Shown here: piece after piece, positions 9,896 to 18,705 of the stretch
Numbering within the stretch: position 1 is the first letter of the stretch
Layout of the letters: each line of letters opens with the position of its first letter
Assembly (NCBI RefSeq): GCF_046244365.1
Contig: NZ_CP176395.1
Coordinates: forward strand, 5,580,001 to 5,644,000
DNA length: 64,000 nucleotides
Source: Paenibacillus_V sp046244365
Lineage (GTDB): Bacteria; Bacillota; Bacilli; Paenibacillales; NBRC-103111
Direction of reading: 5' to 3'
Program-made: the position numbers and the translations under genes
The notes under the pieces: model-generated
Database searches by the model: none
The model's input: the letters and a program-made list of their open reading frames with translations, nothing else
Told to the model about the DNA's origin: nothing

Positions 9896-11266
9896 CTATT
9901 TCTTCGCTTTGTCGGCGAGCGGCTGAACCTTCTCGGCGACTTTATCCATCGCTTCTTTCGGGCTCTGCTGCCCTTTAAGCGCTTTCTCCGTTTCCTCGGA
10001 CAAAAACTGCAGGTATTGGTTAATGTAAACGTTGTTCGGGAAGCCCTGCAGGTTTTTGCTTTTCGCTCGATCGTAGAAATCCCACAGCGTCTTCAGCTGT
10101 TCGTTCTTTTTGAGACGGTCGTCGTCAAGCACCTTGGTCAGCGTCGGGATTACTTTAGAGGCCGTTGCAAATTCCACTTGCGCGTCGGCGCTCATCAAAT
10201 ATTGCACGAACTCCCAAGCCGCTTCCGGATTTTTGGCCTTCTTCGGAATAAAGACGGCGCGCGGTGATACGAGCCCCGCTCCTTTCAAATCCGGCCGGTC
10301 CTTCGGATAAGGGAACGGCGCAATGCCGAGCGGGCCGTCCGCTTTCCGCTCATCCGGGAAATTGTATTCCCAGCCGATCATCATCGCCATTTGACCGGTC
10401 AGCAGCGGATCCTGCGGCGTTCCCCGCTGGCCGAGCCCCGACCGGAACTTGCCGATCGCGTCGACGCCGAATTCCTCGTAGTACTTGCGCTGATAGGCGA
10501 TCGAATCGACGTTCTCCTTTTTATTCGGCGTAACTTTGCCGGTCGCTTCGTCCACCCAGGATCCGCCGAATACGAGCGGCCAGAACACGTTGTCGATCCA
10601 CGGGTAGTCGGGTAAGAAGCCCATATTCGTCAGATTGCCGTTCGCATCTTTCTTGGTCAGTTTCTTCGAGTACTCAAGAAGCTGTTCGAGCGTTTCCGGC
10701 GGCCCGGTCAGGCCCGCGTCCTGGAACGCTTTCTTGTTATACATCAGCGTGCTGCCCATACTCATCGTGAACGGCACGCCGTAATATTTGCCGTTAACCT
10801 TCATCCGATCCATAGCCGAAGGAATGACGGCAGCCGGGTCGAACTTATCTTTCTTGAAATACGGATCCAGTTCGAGAATCGCGCCGGCGTCCGCCCATGG
10901 GCCGAGGTTGTTCCAGAACGTAAGCGCCACGTCCGGCGGATTGCCGCCCGATATCGCCGTAAGCTGCTTGGTCGCGTCCTGGTTGCCGAGCACCTTAACC
11001 GTAATCACGTCCTGCTTCTTGTTGAACGCCGCAACCTGCGCTTCGATCGGACCGGAATCCTTCTCCGACCATACGTGCCAGAACGTAATTTCGACCTTCT
11101 CCTTCGGCTTCTCCGACGGCTTGACAGAAGCTGCCGCGGACGGCGATGCGGAAGGACTTGCCGACGCCCCTTTCGAATCGGTATTGCTGCTGGAACATGC
11201 CCCCAAAACGGATAGCGCGAGCACAGAGGAAAGCATTGGGGTTACCGCTTTTTTCATTTTACTCAA
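9896..11266 (-). CDS. Sugar ABC transporter substrate-binding lipoprotein
   Basis: This family-1 extracellular binding protein of about 456 residues is exported and lipid-anchored at the lipobox LSVLGAC (about residue 23), followed by a Ser/Ala/Pro/Lys-rich linker. The family pattern ITFWHVW, then a KLTKKDANGNLTNMGFLP segment and AAWEFVQYLMSADAQ, is clear. I chose TTG (11264-11266), which has a GGGGAGG site 8 bases upstream. The upstream ATG at 11285-11287 would include that site in the coding sequence. It is the first gene of the importer - DUF4855 - glycosidase operon. A cre-like operator lies about 200 bases upstream. Confidence 0.93.
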   Translation of the reverse strand: MSKMKKAVTPMLSSVLALSVLGACSSSNTDSKGASASPSASPSAAASVKPSEKPKEKVEITFWHVWSEKDSGPIEAQVAAFNKKQDVITVKVLGNQDATKQLTAISGGNPPDVALTFWNNLGPWADAGAILELDPYFKKDKFDPAAVIPSAMDRMKVNGKYYGVPFTMSMGSTLMYNKKAFQDAGLTGPPETLEQLLEYSKKLTKKDANGNLTNMGFLPDYPWIDNVFWPLVFGGSWVDEATGKVTPNKKENVDSIAYQRKYYEEFGVDAIGKFRSGLGQRGTPQDPLLTGQMAMMIGWEYNFPDERKADGPLGIAPFPYPKDRPDLKGAGLVSPRAVFIPKKAKNPEAAWEFVQYLMSADAQVEFATASKVIPTLTKVLDDDRLKKNEQLKTLWDFYDRAKSKNLQGFPNNVYINQYLQFLSEETEKALKGQQSPKEAMDKVAEKVQPLADKAKK

Positions 11267-11383
11267 CCGAACTACCTCCCCAATCAATTTTTGATGCCCC
11301 TACCGAAAACCACATGCTTACTCCTTGCAAACCTTTAGGCTCATGGCCCTTTCGGCATCCCCCCTCTCATTGACGTTCGCCGG

Positions 11384-11440
11384 ATTCTAGAAGTCTTTGA
11401 CGTCTTCTAAACCTAACGACTAAGACCTCAAGGACTGCTA
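11384..11440. repeat. Two inverted copies of a dispersed intergenic repeat
   Basis: On the minus strand 11410 to 11384 reads TTAGAAGACGTCAAAGACTT followed by CTAGAA. On the plus strand 11413-11437 reads CTAACGACTAAGACCTCAAG followed by GACTGCTAATTTCCG. Both resemble the unit found four times at 47613-47815 (TTAGACGACGTCAAAGGCTT then CTAATT). The two copies here face opposite ways. Confidence 0.6.
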
Positions 11441-11469
11441 ATTTCCGCTTCGAATGCCTACAATTAAAA

Positions 11470-11483
11470 TGTAACCGTTTACA
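11470..11483. promoter_or_regulatory. cre-like operator (CcpA/LacI-family site)
   Basis: TGTAACCGTTTACA fits the catabolite-responsive element pattern with the central CG and near-perfect dyad symmetry. It lies about 200 bases upstream of the binding-protein gene that opens the first sugar operon, on the minus strand. CcpA or a LacI-family local regulator could bind here. No convincing promoter hexamers were found to fix its position relative to transcription. Confidence 0.65.
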
Positions 11484-11628
11484 CACGCCGTCAGGAAGAT
11501 CCGGTACGGCTTCGCATACCCCCTCCCCCGGATTGCTCCGGGGAAAAGGCTCTGCGTTTCCGTAACCCTTCATTCATTGCAGCGCTTAATAGGGATACTC
11601 CCTTCGACGCTTTGCATAGGTCAATCCA

Positions 11629-13230
11629 TTACTTCCAGTTGCCTTGAACATTTGCGGCTTTCAAGGCGTCGTTCACTTCCTTGATCATTTGCGCTCCGCC
11701 TTTGTCCTTCCATTCCTTGACAAGCTTATCCCAATCGGAGATCGGACGCTGTCCGTAAATCATTTTCGTTTGCTCTTCGTACATGTATTTCCACAGATCC
11801 ACTTCTTTGGACAACCTCGTTTCGGAGAATACGGCATTGACCGGATTGAAATAGTGCTTCGTATCCACGTGCAGTTTTTCGAATTTGGCGGCTACATCGG
11901 CAAGCACAGGCACTTTGTACGTTTTGGAGTAAGCGTTCGCGTCGTCGCTCGGCGCCCATGGTACGGCAAGCGGCATGTAGTCCTGCGGCTTCAAGCCTTT
12001 TTCGCCGCTTTCTTTCTTGACAGTGCCGTTCTCGACCTTGTAGCCTTGGCCGTCGTTGCCCGTGATCCAGTCGAAGTCTTTGTTCGTCGCGTTCTGCTGG
12101 TTGATCGGGTAAAACTTGCGGCTGTAATCCAGCATTTCGAGAATGCGCTGCAGCTTCTCCGGCTCTTTGGCCAGTTTCGCATTAAGCAGCGTAATACCCG
12201 AGAAGCCTTGGTGCGCGGTGAAGCCCTGCGACCCGTCCGGTGCTTTGAAAGGCGGAATCGGCTCCAGCTTGGCGCCAGGGGCGACGTCCGCAAGACCTTG
12301 CGCATACGTTTCGTTCATCCCGCGCGGCGTGCCGATGAAAATGCCCGCTTTGCCGCCGTAAAACTCCTTGTTCGTCTGTCCCCAGTTCATAACCGCGAAG
12401 TCCGGCGTTGCGGCGCCTTGCTTGTAAAGATCGGCCATCCAAGTAATCAGCTCTTTGCGCGGCTCGGTAATGATGCCCGGCACGTAGTTGCCCTCGGTGT
12501 CCTTGTGGTACCATGCCAGGAAGTCCCAGTACGCGCCCATCGAGAACGGCGGGTTGATGTTTTGCGACATCGCAAGGCCGTACGTATCGTTTTTGCCGTT
12601 TTTGTCCGGGTCTTTCGTCGTAAAGGCGATTGCAACTTGCTTCAGCTCTTCGTAGTTGGTCGGCATTTTCAGCCCCAGATTGTCGAGCCAATCTTGGCGG
12701 ATCATCGGCGTCAGCTGGTAGTTAAGTGGGAAGTAGGCCGGAAGACCATACATTTTGCCGTCGATGGACACCGACTTGCGGACGTTATCCGGAATGAGCT
12801 TGAACGAATCGTATTTATCTAGATAGTCGTTCAGCGGGAGGAACGCACCTTGCTTCGCCCATTTGAAATATTGCGAATCCTGATGATTTTCGAGCGTAAT
12901 GATGTCGGGCAGATCGCCGGATGCGACGGTTGCGCTCAATTTCTGCAAATAGTCGGTGACGACTACGATTTGCGGCTTATATTCGATGTTGAATTTCTGG
13001 TTGATCATGTCGATTCCTCGTCCATTGGATGGAGGAACGGACCCGGCGTAACGGAAGTCCAGCGTCGTGACGGTATATTTCTTCGGAGCTTCGCTCGGTT
13101 TGGCGCTAGCCGCTGTGCCACCGCCGCTTGGGGACGGCGATGATTTTTCGTTGGAGCTCGAGCCGCAAGCGGCGACGCTAAGCGACAAAGCTGCGATAGC
13201 GGCAGCGGATGCGATTTTTTTAATCTTCAT
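11629..13230 (-). CDS. LplA-like extracellular solute-binding lipoprotein
   Basis: This 533-residue lipoprotein has lipobox LSVAAC (about residue 21) and a Ser/Pro-rich linker. It belongs to the larger class of family-1 binding proteins that pair with LplB and LplC permeases. Family features include YLQKLSATVASGDLPDIITLEN and IRQDWLDNLGLKMPTNYEEL. I chose the ATG at 13228-13230, which has a GGAGGGG site 8 bases upstream; the longer frame to 13257 has none. Both permeases lie just upstream in the same direction, so the order is LplB-like, LplC-like, LplA-like. The ligand is unknown; relatives bind complex oligosaccharides. Confidence 0.93.
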   Translation of the reverse strand: MKIKKIASAAAIAALSLSVAACGSSSNEKSSPSPSGGGTAASAKPSEAPKKYTVTTLDFRYAGSVPPSNGRGIDMINQKFNIEYKPQIVVVTDYLQKLSATVASGDLPDIITLENHQDSQYFKWAKQGAFLPLNDYLDKYDSFKLIPDNVRKSVSIDGKMYGLPAYFPLNYQLTPMIRQDWLDNLGLKMPTNYEELKQVAIAFTTKDPDKNGKNDTYGLAMSQNINPPFSMGAYWDFLAWYHKDTEGNYVPGIITEPRKELITWMADLYKQGAATPDFAVMNWGQTNKEFYGGKAGIFIGTPRGMNETYAQGLADVAPGAKLEPIPPFKAPDGSQGFTAHQGFSGITLLNAKLAKEPEKLQRILEMLDYSRKFYPINQQNATNKDFDWITGNDGQGYKVENGTVKKESGEKGLKPQDYMPLAVPWAPSDDANAYSKTYKVPVLADVAAKFEKLHVDTKHYFNPVNAVFSETRLSKEVDLWKYMYEEQTKMIYGQRPISDWDKLVKEWKDKGGAQMIKEVNDALKAANVQGNWK

Positions 13231-13288
13231 GTGTAAACCCCTCCGTGTGATGGTCATTTCATCGAATTTGAATCGTATGCATTCTACG

Positions 13289-14155
13289 TTACCCTTTTAC
13301 AGAGCCCAGCATCACCCCTTTCGCGAAATGCTTTTGCAGAAACGGGTACAGCACCAGAATCGGAACCGTCGCCAGCAAAATGGCAGCCATCTGAATCGTC
13401 TCTGCGGGAGGAGCGAACTCCGTCGCCATTTCCAAGCTTGCCTGCGGCTCGCCTACGACGACGATCTGCCTAAGTACGACCTGAATGGGCCAATCCGCGG
13501 AATTGTTCAAATAAAGCAGCCCGGTAAAATAGTTGTTCCAATGCGCCACCGCGTAGAACAAGCCGAATGCGGCCAGCGACGGTTTGGACAGCGGCAAAAT
13601 GATTTTCCAGAACACCTTCAAATCGTTCGCCCCGTCGATCACGGCCGCTTCCGTAATTTCGGAAGGAATGCTCAGGAAAAACTGGCGCATCACGATAAGA
13701 TAGTAAGGGCTGATCGCCGCAGGTAGAATGAGCGACCATATCGAGTTAATGAGTCCGGTCTCTTTAACGACCAAGTAGGTCGGAATCATGCCCGCCGTAA
13801 ACAAAAGCGTAAAGACGACGAAAAACATTATCGTCCGCTGAGCGAACACGGGACGAGACAGCATATAGGCCAGCGATGCCGTAAACAGCAGGTTGACGAG
13901 CGTCCCGATCACCGTAATCTCGATCGTTACGCCGATGGATCGGACAAACGGCTTGGAATTCAGAATATATTCGTAGGCCGTTGTCACCCAAGTTTTGGGG
14001 AAAAGCATAAACTCGCTCTGCAAAAACTCCTTATACGTCGAGAACGATATCGTAAACACGTACAGGAACGGGAACATCATCGCAGCGCCGATTACGGCAA
14101 GCAGGAGGTAGTTGACGCCGTTGAACAAGTAGCTGGAAGCCGATTTCCGGTTCAT
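13289..14155 (-). CDS. LplC-like carbohydrate ABC permease
   Basis: This membrane protein of 288 residues has six predicted segments and the coupling motif EITEAAVIDGANDLKVFWKIILPLSKPSL (about 190-218). The C-terminus LQKHFAKGVMLGSVKG is the typical end of this permease class. Its ATG overlaps the stop codon of the LplB-like gene by one base, indicating coupled translation. It completes the second importer of the window, again without its own ATPase gene. Confidence 0.94.
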   Translation of the reverse strand: MNRKSASSYLFNGVNYLLLAVIGAAMMFPFLYVFTISFSTYKEFLQSEFMLFPKTWVTTAYEYILNSKPFVRSIGVTIEITVIGTLVNLLFTASLAYMLSRPVFAQRTIMFFVVFTLLFTAGMIPTYLVVKETGLINSIWSLILPAAISPYYLIVMRQFFLSIPSEITEAAVIDGANDLKVFWKIILPLSKPSLAAFGLFYAVAHWNNYFTGLLYLNNSADWPIQVVLRQIVVVGEPQASLEMATEFAPPAETIQMAAILLATVPILVLYPFLQKHFAKGVMLGSVKG

Positions 14156-15120
14156 TAGAACATACCCTCCTCGCCGAAGCGTTTCGCCAGATAGTTGGCG
14201 CCCGTTACGAGCACCAGACCGACGAGCCCCTTAAACAGCCCTACCGCGGTAGCGAAGCTGTAATCCGATTGCTGCACGCCCTTTACATAAACGTAAGTAT
14301 CGAGCACATCCCCGACTTCCTTCGTAAACGGATTCAGCATCAAATAAATTTGCTCGAAACCGACGTCCATGACGTTGCCGAGGCGTAAAATAAGCAGGAT
14401 GACGATCGTGCTGCGAATCGCCGGTAGCGTAATGTGCCAAATTTGCCGCCATCTGCCGGCACCATCGACGATAGCCGCCTCATAAAGCTGAGGATTTACA
14501 CCGGCCAGCGCCGCCAAGAAGATGATCGTTCCCCAGCCCGCTTCCTTCCAAATCACCTGCGCGATCAGCAGCGGCTTGAAATAGGCCGGATCCGTCAGAA
14601 ATGGTATCGCTTTCATCCCGAACGTATCCTTCAAGAAATGGTTGACGAGACCGTCTCCCTTCAGAAAAACCACGCAAATGCCGACAACGACGACCCAAGA
14701 CAAAAAGTGCGGCAAATAAATAACCGATTGCACGAACCTTTTGAACAGCTGGTTCCGTACTTCGTTCAACATAAGCGCAAGCAAGATCGGAGCCGGAAAA
14801 GCAAACACGATCTGCAGGAACGAAATGTTAAACGTATTCCAGAGCACCCTCAGCACTTCTTTATTTTCGAAAATCGTCTGAAAATGCTTGAAGCCTACCC
14901 ACGGGCTGCTAAAAATCCCTTGAAACGGGCTGAAGTCGTTAAAGGCAATGACCAGTCCCGCCATGGGAATGTATTTATAGACGAGAAAATATAACAATCC
15001 CGGCAAGCCGATAAGCAGTAAATAGCGATCCTTCCATAGCTTGGTTAACAGCTTGCCGCGAGCTTTTGCCGGCTGGGTCTGCAAGCGTTCCGCTGTGCCA
15101 ATCCCCGATGTCGTATCCAA
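14155..15120 (-). CDS. LplB-like ABC permease
   Basis: This 321-residue permease begins with a polar cytoplasmic stretch, then the class signature YLLLIGLPGLLYFLVYKYIP, and has an EAA loop near QLYEAAIVDGAGRWRQIWHI (about 210-235). The start is TTG (15118-15120), with an AAAGGGG site about 11 bases upstream. It is the first gene of the second importer. It lies downstream of the Cache-AraC regulator that probably controls it, separated by 342 bases with a terminator. Confidence 0.93.
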   Translation of the reverse strand: MDTTSGIGTAERLQTQPAKARGKLLTKLWKDRYLLLIGLPGLLYFLVYKYIPMAGLVIAFNDFSPFQGIFSSPWVGFKHFQTIFENKEVLRVLWNTFNISFLQIVFAFPAPILLALMLNEVRNQLFKRFVQSVIYLPHFLSWVVVVGICVVFLKGDGLVNHFLKDTFGMKAIPFLTDPAYFKPLLIAQVIWKEAGWGTIIFLAALAGVNPQLYEAAIVDGAGRWRQIWHITLPAIRSTIVILLILRLGNVMDVGFEQIYLMLNPFTKEVGDVLDTYVYVKGVQQSDYSFATAVGLFKGLVGLVLVTGANYLAKRFGEEGMF

Positions 15121-15390
15121 AAAGAAGCAGCCCCTTTCCCTGATGTTGGTTTCGTTTACGCATGCCTATTTGGTTCTGTCCGTGCGTCTTTTTTTCCTAA
15201 TGCGTTCTGTGTGTGACCTTCCCTTCAATATTCTGTACTCTTCAGCTTGTTCTTGTCCTCGTTCGACTGTTCTTGAAAGCTATGCAGGCCGTCTGGCGAA
15301 ACCGCCTGTAATCAACATAGCCGTATCCCGCTTTAAGGGCAATTATCACTTCCCGCTTGCTCGAGCATATAAAGATAAAAGCTTTGCACC
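15121..15390. other. Promoter region of the LplB-C-A importer, no gene seen
   Basis: About 270 bases precede the LplB-like gene on the minus strand. No open frame with a ribosome site was found. It should hold the promoter and the binding site of the AraC-type regulator. I could not pick out clear hexamers or a repeat operator. Confidence 0.5.
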
Positions 15391-15423
15391 AAAAGAAAAA
15401 AGCCCCCCGAAGCATGCGGGGAG
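15391..15423 (-). terminator. Terminator after the AraC-type regulator
   Basis: CCCCG (15405-15409) pairs with CGGGG (15417-15421). On the minus strand the stem is followed by GGGCTTTTTTC, a good intrinsic terminator just after the regulator gene. Confidence 0.75.
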
Positions 15424-15462
15424 CGGATTTATAGCGGCAAGTCACAGTCGTCGGTCTTCCGT

Positions 15463-17763
15463 TCAGTCCTCATGGTGTCGGAATTGCTTGCGGTATTGGC
15501 CTGGCGGCATATCCGTCACTTGCTTGAAAATGCGCGTAAAGTTTTGCACCGTCGTGTACCGGAGCCGTTCGGCGATATCCTTGATCGGCATCTCGGTATG
15601 CGCCAGCCATTCCTTGGCTTTGTCCATCCGGTAGTCGATCAAATAATCGCCGAACGCAAAGCCCGTCTCTTCTTTAAAAATCCGGCTGAGCTGGGAAGTC
15701 GAAACGCGGATCGTATCGGCCACCTGCTGCAGCGACAGGTCCGATTCGAAATGCTCGTGAATGTAGAAAAGCGCCTGCTGCACGAGCTTTTTGTTTTTGG
15801 GCACATTCGCATCCTGAAGCGCTTGAACGACGGCAGGAAAGACGGTCTGCTCCAGCCACTCCTTCACTTCGTTAAGCGATTTCATCCCGTATAGCTGCTT
15901 GTAGGTGTCCCTATCGAACCATTCGCGCGGTTCCTTGCCCCATTCTTGAAGCAAATAATCGAGCTCGCCGAGCAAATAAGCGAATAACCCCAGGACGGTT
16001 TCGGAATTGTGCACGTAATGCGGCACGACTTGAATCATTTGCTCCAGCTGATTGTTGGCCTCGGCCAGATCGCCCTTGGCCAGCGCCGTGACGATCTGCT
16101 TCTGCCCGCGCAGCAAGGACGAGCTGGATTGCCGGATCGAAGGCTCGATCGCGTTGCGCGATATGGTGACGTCATGCCCCATCAGAAGCCGGTAGCCGAG
16201 CAGCTCCAGCCCTTCCTGATAGGCTTCGCCGATACCGTTGTAGCCCTTTTGCCCATTGCTGACGGCGACGGTAACGGTAAATTGGAAATAGTGACGTACC
16301 TTCGCGCGAAATTCGTTCGCCAGCGCAGACAGCGCCTGATCGGATTGCTCGTTCGTTTTCTCGACGCCGACGATAACCACGACCTGGCCGGGCAGCGGTG
16401 CCGCCGTCAAGCAGGAGAACGATTCCTCGGCGATTTCCTCGACCATTTTGCGTAGGGCGTAGAGCATCAGCGATCGGTCGTTTTCTTGATAATGCTGCTT
16501 GAACACGCCGTATTCGTCCACATCGACCAGGCATACGTAGAAAGAAGCGCCCCTGAGCGGCACGCCGTATTGCTCCATCTTGCCGCGAAAATCCGCGTCG
16601 TTCATTTCGCCGCGCAGCAACTGCTGAACGAACGACTCCTTCCAATAAGGCATCCGCTCGCTTAGCTCGGTACGCAAATGATCGTTCGCTTTGGCCATAT
16701 GCTGAATAATCGAATCCAGCTCCTCCAGCCCGTCCCGAAAGCTCTGTCCGGGCTTGCGGTCGCCGGCGAACTTTTGCAGGAGCCGCTGAATCGGATTGTA
16801 CAGCTGACTGGAGCCGATTAAGGAAAACAATACCCACAGCAGCGTAAGCAGCCCGACCAGGCTCCACGTCACGTACTTGATGTTGTCCGATTTCCGGGAC
16901 AGCTCCTTGGTAGGCGTCATCGCGATATACGTCCAGTTGTTTAAGGCGGACTTCTGCGAAGTGAGATTATAGCTGACGCCGTCCAGCGTGAACTCGTCCG
17001 TAAACGACTCGGGATTTTGCCAGAACCGGTACAATTCCGAGGAAGTCGTCAGCTTGGAGCCCAGCTCCCGCTTGTCCTGGCTCATGACGATCGTCCCTTT
17101 GTCGTCGATGACGAGAAGCTTCCTCTCCTCGCCAAGCTGCGCCTGATTGAACAGCTCGATGAGCCGCTCCGTCTGGACGTGGATGACCAGCACGCCGTCG
17201 GGGGATTCGACGCTGAAGGTCGGCACCGGACGAACGATCAGCAGCTCGTTCAAGCCCTGATCCTGGTTCGGCGGGATGACCGCAGCCGCATTATATTTGT
17301 ATCCCGTGCGTTTCACCAGCTCGTTGTACGCAAAATCCGACTGGTTGATATAGCCTTCGCGGGTGGAATACACTTTTTTGAATTTGTTGTAGATGAGGGA
17401 GATATCCAGATTGATATCCGAATACGTCCGCAGCTTCTGCACCGTATCGATCGCCGCGAACGTTTGACCGAGGTCTGTCGTTACCGGCCCGATCTCGACG
17501 GACTTTTCAATGACGATATTGCTTGCAAGCTGCAGCGAAGCGCTTTCGAGCTTCTTCAGAAAATCGTTGATTTGGTACTGGAATTGACGCAAAATAATTT
17601 GATGGTTATGATCCACCTCTTCTTGCACGATTTTCGCGGTACTGAATGTGGAGAACGTACCCAGCACAAGCAGCGGCACGATGCTCAGCAAAAACATGTA
17701 CGCGAAAAGTTTTCTTTTAAATGAGGCTTGCTTCATCCATGGTAACATTTGCAACCGTTCCAA
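15463..17763 (-). CDS. Membrane-anchored AraC-family regulator with extracellular sensor
   Basis: This 766-residue protein senses an extracellular signal and activates transcription. A membrane segment at about 18-38 and a second at about 297-318 enclose an extracellular Cache-like sensor. After a cytoplasmic middle part resembling degenerate GGDEF-type insertions of YesN relatives, the C-terminal 100 residues form the AraC double helix-turn-helix (ISTSQLSRIFKEETGFAFGDYL read with V for I, then RLRYTTVQNFTRIFKQVTDM). Such regulators in Paenibacillaceae normally control adjacent LplABC importers, which matches the genes downstream. ATG start with a GGAGG-like site (AAGGAGGG). Confidence 0.92.
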   Translation of the reverse strand: MERLQMLPWMKQASFKRKLFAYMFLLSIVPLLVLGTFSTFSTAKIVQEEVDHNHQIILRQFQYQINDFLKKLESASLQLASNIVIEKSVEIGPVTTDLGQTFAAIDTVQKLRTYSDINLDISLIYNKFKKVYSTREGYINQSDFAYNELVKRTGYKYNAAAVIPPNQDQGLNELLIVRPVPTFSVESPDGVLVIHVQTERLIELFNQAQLGEERKLLVIDDKGTIVMSQDKRELGSKLTTSSELYRFWQNPESFTDEFTLDGVSYNLTSQKSALNNWTYIAMTPTKELSRKSDNIKYVTWSLVGLLTLLWVLFSLIGSSQLYNPIQRLLQKFAGDRKPGQSFRDGLEELDSIIQHMAKANDHLRTELSERMPYWKESFVQQLLRGEMNDADFRGKMEQYGVPLRGASFYVCLVDVDEYGVFKQHYQENDRSLMLYALRKMVEEIAEESFSCLTAAPLPGQVVVIVGVEKTNEQSDQALSALANEFRAKVRHYFQFTVTVAVSNGQKGYNGIGEAYQEGLELLGYRLLMGHDVTISRNAIEPSIRQSSSSLLRGQKQIVTALAKGDLAEANNQLEQMIQVVPHYVHNSETVLGLFAYLLGELDYLLQEWGKEPREWFDRDTYKQLYGMKSLNEVKEWLEQTVFPAVVQALQDANVPKNKKLVQQALFYIHEHFESDLSLQQVADTIRVSTSQLSRIFKEETGFAFGDYLIDYRMDKAKEWLAHTEMPIKDIAERLRYTTVQNFTRIFKQVTDMPPGQYRKQFRHHED

Positions 17764-17907
17764 CCCTCCTTCTATACGGATCGGTCAGACATAGCGCGCG
17801 CCAGACAAGAACGAATCTATCATAACATACTCCGTTCGAATCAAACAGCGAACTTCGGGGAAGACCGCCGGATTCGCAGCCCGACGCTGAAACGAGTATC
17901 TTTCCAC

Positions 17908-17942
17908 ACAAAAAACGCCCTGTCTCAAGGAGACAAGGCGTT
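17908..17942 (-). terminator. Terminator after the comFB-like gene
   Basis: CGCC..TGTCTC pairs with GAGACA..GGCG around a short loop (17917-17940). The minus strand continues into TTTTTTG. It closes the panE-DUF3397-comFB transcript. Confidence 0.82.
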
Positions 17943-17957
17943 GTTCGATTCCCCTTA

Positions 17958-18248
17958 TTAGGCGTTCGTTTCCTTCTGGAATACGGATTGCCGCGCGTGC
18001 GAGGTTACCTTCTCGATCGCATGCGACAGCTCGCGGTAAACGTCGGTTTCGACCTGCGCCCGCAGCTGGGTTTTGGCGAACACCTCGCCCTTGTCGGTCG
18101 ACACGTATTTAGGCGGAAGGCTGTTGAGCGCGATCGCCATGACATCGTTTTGCGATTTCTCGTCCAAAGCGCTCGCCTGCCCGCCGGCGGCGATAAGATC
18201 CCTCAAACAGTTTCTTACGATCTCTTCCATCATGTTGTGTACGCTCAT
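17958..18248 (-). CDS. ComFB-family protein (late competence development family)
   Basis: This 96-residue cytoplasmic protein matches the ComFB family, with the N-terminal MMEEIV segment and the motif DVMAIALNSLPPKYV (about 40-54). In Bacillus, comFB lies between comFA and comFC; here it stands apart, behind panE and a DUF3397 gene. Some ComFB relatives in cyanobacteria are reported to bind cyclic dinucleotides, so a signalling role is possible but not shown. ATG start with an AGGAGG site 7 bases upstream. Confidence 0.8.
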   Translation of the reverse strand: MSVHNMMEEIVRNCLRDLIAAGGQASALDEKSQNDVMAIALNSLPPKYVSTDKGEVFAKTQLRAQVETDVYRELSHAIEKVTSHARQSVFQKETNA

Positions 18249-18282
18249 TGGCGGCTCCTCCTCGTTGTTTGGTTGAATTAGC

Positions 18283-18684
18283 CTAAGTCATCGTCATATA
18301 ACGAGCGATTCCGATCAGAAGCAGTACGAAATATAATAGCGATAACACGAAAAAACCGAGCCGTGACAACATTTTCAGCAGCTTCACGACGTTTACTTGA
18401 CCGTACTTGCGGTTCTGCTCCCTGCCGATCCAGGCTGCAGCCAAAAGAAACAGCAGGATGACGAACCAGTAAAGCAGCGACGAGCCGAATACATTCGCCG
18501 TCATGATGGATAGAGTCGCTAACAGCAGAACGAACGTGACATCCATGGATACGCGCGTCGACTGCTTCTTGTCTTTGGTCACGCCGAAGGTGACGAACCA
18601 AACGCCGAAAAACGTGACGAACGGCACGATCGCAATCGCTGCCACAATATGCCGAAAAACAACGACGATCGCATCCATCCGCAT
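18283..18684 (-). CDS. DUF3397 membrane protein
   Basis: This hydrophobic protein of about 133 residues has four predicted membrane segments and matches the DUF3397 family found beside panE in many Bacillales. A better-spaced start may be the ATG at 18676-18678, 9 bases after AGGGGG. The gene is 21 bases after panE and 34 bases before the ComFB-like gene, all in one direction. Function unknown. Confidence 0.8.
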   Translation of the reverse strand: MRMDAIVVVFRHIVAAIAIVPFVTFFGVWFVTFGVTKDKKQSTRVSMDVTFVLLLATLSIMTANVFGSSLLYWFVILLFLLAAAWIGREQNRKYGQVNVVKLLKMLSRLGFFVLSLLYFVLLLIGIARYMTMT

Positions 18685-18705
18685 CGGCCCCCTGATCTTC
18701 TTTCT

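Larger units (their letters stand above)
11267..11628. other. 362-bp intergenic region between two binding-protein genes
   Basis: This stretch contains the two inverted repeat copies and the cre-like palindrome. It must hold the promoter of the first importer operon and the end of the LplA-like gene. No open frame here has a ribosome binding site or family resemblance. Confidence 0.6.

Noticed and set aside
11367..11573. 68-residue minus-strand frame in the 362-bp gap
   Set aside because: It spans the repeats and cre palindrome, lacks a ribosome site and has no plausible protein features.
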